This document shows positions 45,775 through 56,765 of a DNA stretch of 64,000 nucleotides, piece after piece. Source of the stretch: Cepaea nemoralis (Eukaryota > Mollusca > Gastropoda > Stylommatophora > Helicidae); assembly GCA_014155875.1 (NCBI GenBank), contig JACEFZ010016146.1:1-64000 (forward strand). The letters are read 5' to 3'. Position numbers and translations under genes: made by a program. Position 1 is the stretch's first letter. Every line of letters begins with the position of its first letter. Under the pieces are notes generated by a model, which made no database searches, was not told where the DNA came from, and saw only the letters and a program-made list of their open reading frames with translations.

Positions 45775-47645
45775 TTCATCGTGTGCCATGCCGATAAGCG
45801 TGGGCGGTCATGATTCGCCATCTCACTCGATCACCAGAGTCGTGGTTCAGCTCTGTGTTCTTGTCTCAACCACACCACGTGGACAAAACTTCCAGGTATT
45901 TATTTCTCTGCCTTTACCTTGTTCTCTTCCCCTCGATCTTGCCAGTAGTCACCAAGTTCTCAAATTTATTTTTTCTCATAACGTGACTAAACAAATTTTG
46001 ACTGTCTGCGTCTATCTCTAATTCAGTGGTTCTCAACCTTTTTTGGCCCATGCCCATCTTTACCAAATGTTTAGAACGTCACCCCCCCCCCCCCCTTTTC
46101 GAATTTCCTCCCTATAAATCCCCCACCTTTACACAGTATACATACAAATGGAAGCTAAATTTAATAACACATACTAGAACAAGTCTAGACATCTACATAA
46201 AACGTGATTTGCGGTATATTACGTTATAAAACGAAATTCATTAAGGGCGAGAAGTACAGAACAGTAAAATGTAGAGGGGAAAAACAATATCAAGTAACTG
46301 GTTCTTGTATTAATGCGATCTTGAAATAATCTTAATCCCCCCCCCCCCCCCCCGGAAACCCTAAAATTCCTCCTGGGGGAATTCCCACAGGTTGAGAACC
46401 ACTGCTCTAATTAGTGTACGATTTTCATTTGTTTCTTGCAGGACTTGCTCATTGGTTTTTTTATCTGTCTGTGGTATTCTTTGCATTTTCCTGAGAAACC
46501 AAATTTCCACAGGCATAAGATGTTTTTCAGCGTGTCTGTTTATTTTACCCTTCAGATCCATACAAAAGTACAGATTCTGCGTAGCACATCAACACTATTA
46601 TTTTCGTTGCAGTTGATATATTTTTATTGGTCAGTATATTATTCATCTTACTAAAGGCTACCTTGGCTATGGCGATTCTTGTTCTAATCTCTTCAAGGCA
46701 TCTCCCATCAATGTTATGAAAGTTCCGAGATGATTGTACCGATTCACTTGTTTCAGAATATTCCCATTTACTTGTATAGTACATTTTGGTATTTCGTTCT
46801 TCGTAGTGACGGCCAATATCGGTGTCTTCTTACAATTTAATTCTAACCCTAGTTGTACACTGTGTGCAACAATTGCATCTACTAATGTTGCAGATCCCGT
46901 TTTTTGTCTGCAATCAAGACTGTATCATCCGCATATCTAATGTTGTTGATGCTGCGTCACCCAATGATGATTCCTTTCATATCTTCTACATTCCTTAAAA
47001 TATTTTCACAGTACAGGAAAAAAAAAGATCTGGAGACAGTACACATCCCTGTGGCATACTTCATTATCAGTCTTTATGGCAACTTGTTGCTTCGAATATA
47101 TGTTTTTTATTTTTACAAGTCTAAGATCTTTCCCATAAATTTGTAGATCTTCAAGCATCTTTATCATGTTGACTTGTCTTACTTTACCAAAAGCCTTTGT
47201 GTAGTCAATAAAGAAAAGATGTAAGTCTTTGTTTACTTCTATAGAACGTTCAATTACTGTTCTCAGTATATACATAGCATTAATTGCACATTTGCCTTCT
47301 ACAAATTCACATTGTTCTTCTCCTATTTAGGGTTGTATTTTCATCCTAACTCTTTGCATGATAATTATTATCAAAATCTTTGTGATGTGGCTCATTATAA
47401 TAATCGTTCGATGTTGATCACATTCCAAGGCTCCTGATTCCATATTCTTCCAAGGCATTGATCATTTCTTTTGTGACGTTGTCTTAACCGGGGGTCTTTC
47501 CAGTTTTCATATTGTTAAGAGCATTCTGAACCTCCATCTTCAAAATTGATGGTCCTACATTATTATTTCAAATATCATACTGTTCTCTGGTATCATCATA
47601 AAGGGTTTTAACATAATCTGACCATTCATCTAAAATCTGACCTTT
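45775..47645 (-). pseudogene. RTE-like LINE reverse transcriptase, copy B, decayed
   Basis: Reading the minus strand from 47645 downward: a SILKMEVQNALNNMKTGKTPG-like block, EEYGIRSLG, a QCEFVEGKCAINAMYILRTV-like block, LHLFFIDYTKAFGKVRQVNM (catalytic Asp), MIKMLEDLQIYGKDLRLVKI, KTDNEVCH, a NNIRYADDTVLIA-like block (46930-46900), VNRYNHLGTF, EEIRTRIAIAKVAFSKMNNI, and MPVEIWFLRKMQRIPQTDKK. These match RTE-type proteins in order. At least ten shifts or stops and a loss of the QGCVLSP region make it dead. A 381-bp MITE splits its 3' end. Its 3' end is at about 45775. Confidence 0.85.
46024..46404 (+). mobile_element. hAT-type MITE, 381 bp
   Basis: Perfect 16-bp terminal inverted repeats: left CAGTGGTTCTCAACCT, right the exact reverse-complement. 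Perfect 8-bp target duplications CTCTAATT lie at 46016-46023 and 46405-46412. CAGTGGTTCTCAACC is a classic hAT terminus. The central TA of the duplication (CTCTAATT) fits Buster-type hAT insertion preference. There is no coding capacity; two long C-runs (about 46082-46096 and 46339-46354) lie inside. Confidence 0.93.
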
Positions 47646-47744
47646 TTCTAGTATGATTTTTCCATCTTATGTTTCAAGGCAGCCTGCTGATGTACATGTC
47701 TTTTTATTAGTGAGATCCTGAATTCATCATACAAGACAGAAATA

Positions 47745-48035
47745 TCACCATGTGCCATGCCACTAAGAGCAGGTGGCCACGGCTCACCATCTCTCACGAT
47801 CACCAACCAGTCTTGGATCAATGTTCTTGTTCCTGTAATGCCATGTGACCAAGCCATCCAGATAGCTATCTTTTTGGTCTCACCTGCTACTAGTATATCA
47901 CCATTAAGTGTTTATTGCATTAATGTGTTTATTCCTTCAACAAATCCACCATTGTTCTTCTCTAATATGTATCCATATCTTCCTTCTTGGTCTTCTCATT
48001 ATAATTCTGAGTAGTAGTTTAGTGATATGGGTATT
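47745..48035 (-). pseudogene. RTE-like LINE, internally deleted fragment
   Basis: The part at 47745-47870 matches the 3' non-coding end of the family (ACCATGTGCCATGCCACTAA, GGTGGCCACGGCTCACCATC). It is joined directly to 47880-48035, which on the minus strand reads like an internal RT block (IIMRRPRRKIWIHI, REEQWWICGRNKHINAINT). The catalytic core and thumb are missing between them. Confidence 0.6.
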
Positions 48036-48099
48036 GTTGTTTCCGCAGATAAATAAAAAACACAGGCAAATGTATATAGCTTACAACGACATAGAGCCA

Positions 48100-48237
48100 G
48101 GTGACAAACAAATCACAGCTGGAATCACTACTGTTAAAAATGTCACTGTGTTTTGATTACTCAGTAATGTTACGAATGTCACTATATAATACTGCACTGT
48201 TACAGATGTCAATGTTTCACTCAGTACGTTTACAGAC
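48100..48237 (+). repeat. 30-bp satellite, left edge
   Basis: About four worn units of CTCAGTACTGTTACAGATGT, CACTGTTTAA, directly left of the LTR element. This shows that the LTR element landed inside the satellite. Confidence 0.8.
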
Positions 48238-48749
48238 TGTCACCGCCTCACCTTTATAGATATTAATTAAAGGGCTGCAACTCCCGCCCAAGGGATAGAA
48301 GTGAGTCACTCGAGGCCCGAGTAATCTAGAGCCTTCTCGAAGGACTGGTCATTGAGTCCAGGGTCCCGTGGACACTGATGTGGCCTGCCTATTGCGGGGT
48401 CCACGAGGAACTCGGACAGAGTTACCAGCCCGTGTCGGATTGGGACACGTGTGGACCGGCAGAGGACAGACGGACTTCAGAGAGACAACAGGGCCCTGCC
48501 TTAGAGGGACTCAATAGATATCAATAGATATATAGACATAGGCTAGATAGTTTGCTAGACTGTTGTATGATAACTATGTGTGATGATGTTAACTATCTGT
48601 GATATGTAATACAGCGCGGGATTGTTAACCCACTGCGCCAACGCACTGTATATTGAAATACAATAAATGTTCGATATCATATTGAACGGAGTTATTGTTG
48701 CCTGTGTGAACCCGAGCCCAGATACCTAGACATGAGCAAGACGATGACA
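48238..48749 (+). repeat. 5' LTR of the Gmr1-like element, 512 bp
   Basis: Starts TGTCA and ends TGACA, a perfect 5-bp inverted end. A TATA-like stretch (GATATATAGAC) lies near 48526-48536. AATAAA at 48662-48667 is a likely polyadenylation signal. Nearly identical to 56085-56594. Confidence 0.95.
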
Positions 48750-48756
48750 GGCTTTT

Positions 48757-48772
48757 TGGGGGCTTATTCTCC
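48757..48772 (+). other. Probable primer-binding site
   Basis: TGGGGGCTTATTCTCC starts 7 bases after the LTR. TGGGGGCT is the complement of the 3' end expected of metazoan tRNA-Pro; the match beyond eight bases is imperfect. Confidence 0.5.
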
Positions 48773-49376
48773 GGTTTTGGCATAAGATCTAATGTTACAC
48801 AGCTATTTATTGCCAAGTAAAATCACGAAATTAATTATATCAAATTGATTTTGTACAACCAATTGATAACTTTACAAGTTTAAAATATTAGTAGCTATCT
48901 AGCGATAAAGTAGAATTAATCTGAGTCCCTCAGCAGTGTCTCAGCAGTGCCTCAGCAGTGTGTCCCTCATTATTGTGATTACTATACACTATTTTTGACA
49001 TGACTGTGACATTTTTTGACTGTTACTAATGTTTTCTCACTCTACGAGCAGATTGTTCCGCGAATAGTGGCGCGTGCAACCTATGTAACCCTTCCAACAG
49101 TGGCGAGAGTACAAGACAACATCCGCAAGCTCTGAGATTAAAAGCTAAGTTTCATATCATACCCATTGCAACCCTAAGCGGTACTTCTCACCATCCATCA
49201 ATGTATCATTTTGCTTTGCATTGATTTGTTTGTATATTCATGACCTTGTAACCAACATAACCTTGCATTTGGATTTACACATTTAATAATTAAGGGAGAT
49301 AACTAAATTTTCTACTCCCCAACATTTTTTCTAAGGGATTTAACTTTATAAACAGTACCAACAAGTAAAACACAAG

Positions 49377-50590
49377 ATGTCTAGCTTAGATAAATGCATT
49401 GAGCAAGGAATAAAATTAGGTTATAAAGAAGAGAAACTGTCAGAATGGGCACAGAAAACGCACGCAGAAAACATTGCCCGTGAAAGAAGAGCCATAGAAC
49501 GAGAAGAAAAACAAAGGCAAGTGCAGGCAGAAGAAAAGAAAATGCAAATTGAGGCAGAACAAAAGAAAATGCAAATTGAGGCAGAAGAAAAGAAAATGCT
49601 AATTGAGGCAGAAGAGAAAAAGATGCAAATGCAAATTGAAGAGAAGAAAATGCAATTGCAGGCTCAGGAGAAACAGATGGAGCTTGAGGCGGCGGCCAAA
49701 CAAGCCCAATTGAATGCCGATACACAAATAAAACTAAAACAGATGGAGATTGAGTCCAACGCAGAAATATCTGTGAATAAGCTAAGAAGCAAAGAAGAAG
49801 AACAAAAATATAACAAGTATAAAGGCCTCGTGAAGGCATTCTGCTCAGGAGATTCCATCAGCGCCTACTTGGAAAATTTTGAGTGTCTAATGTCCTATCA
49901 TAAGATCATAAAATCAGATTGGGCATTCATTTTAATGAGAAACTTAGCTCTTGAACCTTTAAAAGTAATAGAGACAGTGCCACAGGAAATGCGAAAAGAC
50001 TATGACTATTTAAAGCAACGCATTCTCCAACATTTTTCTTTAGATACTGCAGGTTACCAACAACAGTTTGCCAAATTATCTCCACAACCAAATCAAACCT
50101 TTATAGATTATGTCAGTACAGTACAAGACGTGTGTACAAGTGGATTAACTCGGCTAAAACTAACAACAGCCATGACAAACTTAAAGAGCTTATTATTATT
50201 GACAAGATAGTGAGTACCATCGCTACACCTTTTGCTAAGTTCTTAAAACAAATGGACTGTAAAAGTATTCAGGAAATCGAGTCCAAGGGAATGCATTTTC
50301 ACAGCAAACAGAGACATTTTTCATCTAAACATAAGTCAAAACGATACAGCAGCAGCAGTGGTGAACACCAAATACTCGAAACAAACAGAGAGTAAATTTA
50401 AACCACGCTCAAATGTCAGTAAACTAGTTAAATGCCAATATTGCAGTTTGAATCACGACCAATACGCGATGTGCGATAAATCGCCCAACTATCCTCACCA
50501 CCTCAAAATGATGTGGAGAAGCAGAAGACTAAGCGCAATGCTTACCAGAGAGCGGTCAAATGTTTTTTTTTGCAGGAGCTTTGGCCACTA
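49377..50590 (+). pseudogene. gag: gag region, coiled-coil and zinc-knuckle, with frame slips
   Basis: Starts at ATG 49377 after a 627-base leader. Residues about 30-125 are an extended charged coiled coil made of EEKKMQIEAE-like repeats. Next is a capsid-like domain (AFCSGDSISAYLENFECLMS, LKQRILQHFSLDT). The frame shifts near 50137 and continues as WINSAKTNNSHDKLKELII, then returns to the original frame around 50350. Nucleocapsid-like fingers follow: CQYCSLNHDQYAMC and a CRSFGHYSRFC knuckle at about 50570-50605. The frame slips again at about 50496-50565, ending at a run of nine T. The product would be the structural core that packages the element RNA. Confidence 0.8.
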
Positions 50591-53500
50591 TAGTCGCTTC
50601 TGTGATGACCGAAAGTTATTGAAACAGGCCAATGCTGCACTAGTGGAAACGTCGTCAGACGAAGAGATTGAATCACTGAATGATTGTGATAATCAAAACT
50701 ACAATGTAAGTGAGCTTGGAAATGCTGTACAAATTATTGACACCATTACAGACAGTAAGTGTAACACCTATACGAAGTTCCAACTTGACACAACATTACT
50801 ATGTGGCCACACTATCCCTATTTCAAATGAAACAGCCAACGCTGCTTTGTCATCTACAGGCAAGCTAGTTTTTTCAACAGGGTTTATAAATAACAAAAAG
50901 TGCACATTAATTCGGGATTCCGGCGCAACGCTCTGTGGGATTAAGAAAACATTAATAGACACTAAAGATTACACAGACAAACATGTAACTTGTCGCACAT
51001 TCTCAGGCACTATAGAGAAATACCCCCTTGCTCTTGTCGAAATTCGAACACCGTTCATATCAGGACAAGTATTGTGCGCTGTCCTTGAAAATCCAGTCGC
51101 TGATATTATACTTGGGAACCTGCCCAACATACAACCGTGCTCTGAAAAGGAAATCAGAGATTGGGAGCATAAAAACGGAGTCCACCACCCAAACAGCGAT
51201 GCTAAAGAGAAACACCATTCATGCTTGTCTCAATCTGCCAAAAGACCAAGAAGGGAGACAACCACTGAGGTAATTCAGAAAGAATTCACCGAGGTGTACA
51301 ATGCAGGGGCGGTCGAATCTGTCAGTGATACGACCAAATTAAAATCTCGAATTGAGGATGCTACCGATCTACCGAGTACCATGCCTGTATATGTGCAACA
51401 AAACACACAACACACAAATGCAATAACACGACAGACAACCCATAAAACCAACACCGACCAACTGCAGGAATCACTAGAAATAATAGCGCCAAACTCTACC
51501 AACACTAATTTTGGAAATGAACAGAAAGCAGATCCTACACTTTCACCATATTTTAAGTTAGTAGGACTTAAACCAAAATTAACTAAGAACGCATCGTGGA
51601 CATTTAGGCTACAGAACAATATCTTAACTAGATTTTACACAACAAAGCAGACCACGATACAGCAAGTACCACAAACACATCGAGACAAAGTTCTAAAAAT
51701 AGCCCATGACTCACCTTTTGGAGGTCATATGGGGTACGAAAAGACCAGGGCTAGGGTCCTGACCCAGTTTTATTGGCCAAAGTTTTGCCAAGATATAAAA
51801 ACCTTTTGTAGATCTTGTGATATATGTCAGAAACTGGTGAAAAAGGGGAAAAACCCTACAGCAGAAGTCCAATCAACGACAACTGCCTCGAGGCCTTTCC
51901 AAATCGTGGCAGTTGACCTAGTAGGTCCGTTGAATCACATTTCAAATAAAGGGAATATATATATTTTTACTCTTGTGGATGTATGTACGAGATGGCCAGA
52001 AATGCTTCCATTAAGATCTATCTCCTCTAAGGATGTGACGGACATATTATTAAATAATTTCTCCCGTTTTGGCTTCCCGGAGAAAATAATTTCTGATAGA
52101 GGAACCCAGTTCATATCGAATGCCACCCAATCAGTAACTAAGTTACTAGGCATCAAGCAATGTTTCACCAGTCCCCTATCGACCGGCCGCAAATGGTATC
52201 TGCGAGAACTAAATGGGGACCTGAAACATATGCTAGCTAAAGTGACAGCTGAAAATCCAGCCGATTGGGACATACTTCTCCCAACGGTGCTGTTCGCATA
52301 TAGAGAAGTCCCGCAATCAAGTACAGGGTTCTCTCCCTTCGAATTGATGTATGGAGCGAACCCAAAAGGACCTCTCACTATTTATAAAGAGATCATATCA
52401 CAACCTGTAAATATCCAACTACCCATTTCTACCTATGATTTGGTCACTGACACCAGAGACAAAATCATACGTTCCTGTATACTGGCCAGAACATCACTAC
52501 AGGAGAAAGGTTTTAAATACAGGCAGTACGCCAACAGAGGTGCAAAAACAATTGTACTAAATCCAGGTCAGGATATTTTACTACTCCTACCTGACAAAAG
52601 AGATTTACTATCAACCTCTTGGCAGGGACCTTTTAAGATTATTAGAAGAATTTCGGAAGTTGATTACGAAATCTCTTTAAATGGAAAGTTGAAAATATTC
52701 CATGTAAATATGTTGAAACCATACTATGCTAGACAGGACATTGAGACAAGTCAACAGACACAGCTAACTGGTGACAGAGACGAAACGACAACTACCCAAC
52801 TGAATGACACCTCGACAAATGAAGCATCGTTAACGACGCATTACGACGACAAAGACGACAAAGACATATGGATATTACCGACAATCTGTGATATCGACAA
52901 CGACGACAAATGTGACGACATATTGACAACCATTGATCTCGACGACGACGACAATGACATTGAGGACAATTTACAAACAGTAGCATCTGTGATAAATCAG
53001 ACAGACGTGGACAATACTGAAATCCCAGTACCTATTATGACTGACGACGGGAGTATAAATGACATACATATCTCTGACACTTTGACACAACAACAGCGAC
53101 AAGACATTTTGACTCTCCTTGACAAGTATAAATCTATCTTTTCTAACAAACCTGGACGCACTGACAAAATAACACATTCAATTGTGCTGACAGATCTGAC
53201 ACCGGTCAAATGTAGACCATATTCTATTCCTCTCCATTACAGAGCAAATTTAGACAAAGAAATTTTAGATTTAGAAAAAAATGGAATAATTCAAAAATCG
53301 ATGTCTCAATATTCTTCACCGATTGTCCTGGTGAAAAAGAAGGACCAGACAATCCGTTTGTGCATCGACTATAGGGTATTAAATACAAGAACCACAACGG
53401 ATGCAGAGCCAATGAACAGCTGTGAAGATCTCATTTTAAATATGGCTCAATCATCCTTATTTTCCAAGACTGATTTAGCGAAAGGATATTGGCAAGTGCC

Positions 53501-53771
53501 ACTACACCCTTCTTCTAGACATATAATAGCATTCGCAACACCCCTCGGTTTGTACGAATGGCTATATCTTCCATTTGGTCTCAAGAACGCACCGGCCACA
53601 TTTGTTAGATTAACTAGATTGTTATTACACGGAATTAAAGATGTTGAAGCCTATATTGATGATATATGCATCCATTCTTCTAATATGACTTCTCACTTAC
53701 TTACACTCAAACAAGTCTTCAACCAAATCTCTCTTTTTGGACTTACTATCAACCTTCCAAGGTTGAATTAG
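50358..53771 (+). pseudogene. pol: pol: protease, integrase, GPF module, RT (1137-codon frame)
   Basis: Positions are residues of this frame. Aspartic protease: LIRDSGATLCGI, catalytic Asp about 187. Integrase zinc region: HDSPFGGHMGYEKTR to CRSCDICQK, about 449-495. Integrase core: AVDLVGP (Asp about 520) and IISDRGTQF (Asp about 580); the catalytic Glu motif expected about 35 residues later is not in frame, because about 12 codons near 52175-52207 are displaced. GPFKIIRR to FHVNMLKPY is the GPY/F module, about 755-790. An Asp-rich linker follows (about 825-875). RT: LEKNGIIQKSMSQYSSPIVL, IRLCIDYRVLN, KTDLAKGYWQVPL (Asp), LPFGLKNAPATF, and AYIDDICIHS (YIDD about 1099). The frame stops at 53769-53771 by a local indel. 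It is in the same frame as the gag start and the RNase H frame. Confidence 0.9.
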
Positions 53772-54467
53772 GCTACAAACAATAGACTTCCTTGGTCATA
53801 GAATTTCTGAAGGCAAATTGTTGACAGATGATAAAATTGTTTCCAAGATTCTTAATCTAGAAGTTCCTACCACAAAGAAACAAATTAGAAGTTTACTAGG
53901 TCTTATTAACTATTATTCTAAATTTATTCCACATTGGGCAGAACTTACCTCAGTCTTTTCTGATATGTTAACTAAAGATCATCCATCAAAAATTTGTAAA
54001 AGTACAGCTTAGACGATGCAATGTGTAGATTGAAACATATTTTTTCTAATCCACCAGTCTTACGATTACCCAACATAAATTTACCCTTTATTTTGACCAC
54101 AGATGCGAGTGCTATCGCAATAGGAGGATGTTTAATGCAGGAAGTGGATGGAGTGAGACACCCGATTCTCTATGTAAGCCGCAAACTAAAGAAGGCAGAG
54201 ACCCGGTATGCTACAGTGGAATTGGAGGCTTTAAGCCTACTGTTTTGTGTATTGAGATTATCTAAGTTCCTCTTGGGTAGTCACTTTGTTGTGCTCACTG
54301 ACAATTCGCCATTGTTGGTCCTTAACCAAGGGTCACCTAAAAACCATCGTTTAAAAAGATGGTGTCTTCTTCTTCAAGATTTTGACTTCGAAATCCGCCA
54401 TATCAGAGGCACGGACAACATTATGGCTGACCTATTATCACGGCAAACGAATGCGCCATTAGAATGA
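53772..54467 (+). pseudogene. pol: pol: end of RT connection and RNase H
   Basis: A displaced frame (about 53785-54005) gives TIDFLGHRISEGKLL, TTKKQIRSLLGLINYYSKFI and AELTSVFSDMLTK, the RT thumb/connection of Ty3/gypsy pol. The frame then returns to the main one at about 54010: VLRLPNINLPFILTTDASAI (first Asp of RNase H), YVSRKLKKAETRYATVELEA (Glu), FVVLTDNSPLLVL (Asp) and the RGTDNIMADLLSR end (Asp). It ends at 54467 with no integrase behind it, confirming the unusual domain order. Confidence 0.9.
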
Positions 54468-56066
54468 CTTTTAGCACATCGACCATTCGTTATACTAGAA
54501 ACTGTGATACTTTTAGTCTGTGGCATATAACAGTGTAACTCTACACCTGCTAGAGAACTCTCAGTGAATAGGTTACTTACAACACCCACGAACATGAAAC
54601 TTTAAGAGCTATACTTTAAGAGCTATACTTTAAGAGCTATACTATCAAGTGCCCTAGCTCTAGAACGATCCCAGCAAGAAACGTTAACTGTGTTTCAACC
54701 AATAATATCAACCAGTGAACTGACTCTGAATACTGTAAGAACACTTTATACGGAACATTGAGAACAATCCATACTTGCTGTTGCTACGAAACTTTGCAAA
54801 CAGCCGAAACAGAACGACGTCGACTACAACACTCAAGAGACAGCCATACTAACTTTAACATTCATGGCATAACACGCTAACAACAGGAGGACAACGCACA
54901 CATCATCGTTGGATTTAGTTACTTAATTAATTAATTACTTTAGTATTAAATATGTATTATATTTGCATTAATGATGTATATAAAATGTGTTAACCTGTAA
55001 TTTGTACATATTCTACTATAATATTACAGGCGGTTCCATTCATAGGCTAAAGGACCGTCCTATACAATTGTCTCTGTGTAAATTATAACCCATTTTTGAC
55101 TCATCGTACAAAAAGTACGTATTTTCTTAAAGGGCAAATATCGCCTAGCCCATTTTTTCTAAGGGCAATAACACTTACCTCAACTTTAATTATATATTTT
55201 AACCAAATACTATTTGGAATGAAAGGTGAGTGAATGACAGCGTGAATGGATTAAATGAGAGAACGATATACTGAGCGGACAAATTGTACGCAAAACGTAT
55301 TTATTTTAATTTGTCTGCGTCTTTCATGTAAAATTGCATGACTTGTCTAAATTGTTGATACATGTTTAGTAGTTAGTTTAATATACTTAGTTTAGGAGTT
55401 AGGATACATCTAAGCACCACTACTTGGAATGCCTGATCATGTATTGCACACAGTGGAGTAATTCATGATTGAGGTTATCCCAACTCGTGACGCTTGGACA
55501 TAAGCCACACATTCAGCATACACTTTACACAAAACCTTAAAACTCAACACTATCAATTTAAAATACAGTCACTTTATTAGAAACAGCAACTTATTAGTCA
55601 ACACACTAACAAGCCAACAGGGACACATGTAGTCTGAGGGGATAAAATAACAACGTAACTACATATTTAGCATTATACAACATACGAGAGTAAAAGTGTA
55701 TTGAAATGCACACACAGATCAAGATTTGAAGGTGTACTTAATTAGCCAGGACTTCGGTCTTGTTAATCCTCTTTAATACAGAGGTTAATTGTCTTGGTAT
55801 CAGTGGGGTACTATGAGAAGGACGGGTTATAAATACAACTACTAAAACGTCACGTAACTTCGGTCAGATAAGCATTTTTAAGGACACAGGAGAGAGAGTG
55901 ATCTCTTCACCAAATCAGAGAAGTGGTGTATGGGAGAATACATGAGTTTTGATGCCAGTATGTAGGTTACCAGGTTACTGTTCACCAAACTACAAACACC
56001 GACTTTATGTGATTCGGTGACAGAATTAGAACAGATCTAATTACCCTATAACAAAACATCATATCA
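54468..56066 (+). other. 3' non-coding region of the LTR element
   Basis: About 1.6 kb between RNase H and the polypurine tract, with no env-like frame. Contains three to four tandem copies of a 17-base CTTTAAGAGCTATA unit (about 54599-54646) and a TTAATTAATTAATTA run (about 54924-54940). Confidence 0.7.
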
Positions 56067-56084
56067 GGGGAGAGGGGGGAATCC
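56067..56084 (+). other. Polypurine tract
   Basis: AGGGGAGAGGGGGGAATCC lies immediately before the 3' LTR and would prime plus-strand synthesis. The last bases (TCC) before TG are unusual and may indicate unintegrated terminal bases trimmed by integrase. Confidence 0.8.
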
Positions 56085-56594
56085 TGTCACCGCCTCACCT
56101 TTATAGATATTAATTAAAGGGCTGCAACTCCCGCCCAAGGGATAGAAGTGAGTCACTCGAGGCCCGAGTAATCTAGAGCCTTCTCGAAGGACTGGTCATT
56201 GAGACCAGGGTCCCGTGGACACTGATGTGGCCCGCCTATTGCGGGGTCCACGAGGAACTCGGACAGATTTACCACCCGTGTCGGATTGGGACACGTGTGG
56301 ACCGGCAGAGGACAGACGGACTTCAGAGAGACAACAGGGCCTGCCTTAGAGGGACTCAATAGATATCAATAGATATATAGACATAGGCTAGATAGTTTGC
56401 TAGACTGTTGTATGATAACTATGTGTGATGATGTTAACTATCTGTGATATGTAATACAGCGCGGGATTGTTAACCCACTGCGCCAACGCACTGTATATTG
56501 AAATACAATAAATGTTCGATATCATATTGAACGGAGTTATTGTTGCCTGTGTGAACCCGAGCCCAGATACCTAGACATGAGCAAGACGATGACA
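56085..56594 (+). repeat. 3' LTR of the Gmr1-like element, 510 bp
   Basis: Differs from the 5' LTR at three substitutions (near 56197, 56233, 56268) and two one-base deletions. AATAAA at 56507-56512. Followed by the CAGAC target duplication. Confidence 0.95.
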
Positions 56595-56599
56595 CAGAC

Positions 56600-56765
56600 G
56601 TCACTGCTTTTTAAAAACTCAGTACTGTTACAGATATCACAGTTTAACCCAATACTGTTACATATATCACTGTTTAAATCAGTACGGTTACAGATGTCAC
56701 TGTTTAAATCAATACTGTTCCCGATGTCAATGTTTAAATCAGTACTGTTACATATGTCACTGGTT
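56600..56765 (+). repeat. 30-bp satellite between two insertions
   Basis: About five units (AGTACTGTTACATATGTCAC, TGTTTAAATC type) between the LTR element and the next insertion. Confidence 0.9.

Larger units (their letters stand above)
48238..56594 (+). mobile_element. Gmr1-like LTR retrotransposon (Ty3/gypsy with integrase before RT), 8357 bp
   Basis: Complete structure: 5' LTR 48238-48749, primer-binding site near 48757, gag-pol 49377-54467, non-coding 3' region, polypurine tract near 56067, 3' LTR 56085-56594. Perfect 5-bp TSDs (CAGAC) lie at 48233-48237 and 56595-56599. Domains run gag, protease, integrase with GPF module, reverse transcriptase, RNase H. The enzymes look Ty3/gypsy, but integrase precedes RT as in Ty1/copia; this arrangement is the hallmark of the Gmr1 group, described first in cod and other deuterostomes. 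No envelope frame follows RNase H. The LTRs differ at only 3 substitutions and 2 one-base indels. The coding region carries several indels, so this copy is not autonomous as sequenced. Confidence 0.93.

Noticed and set aside
54468..56066. Possible env gene behind RNase H
   Set aside because: No frame of useful length, signal peptide or membrane segment is present.
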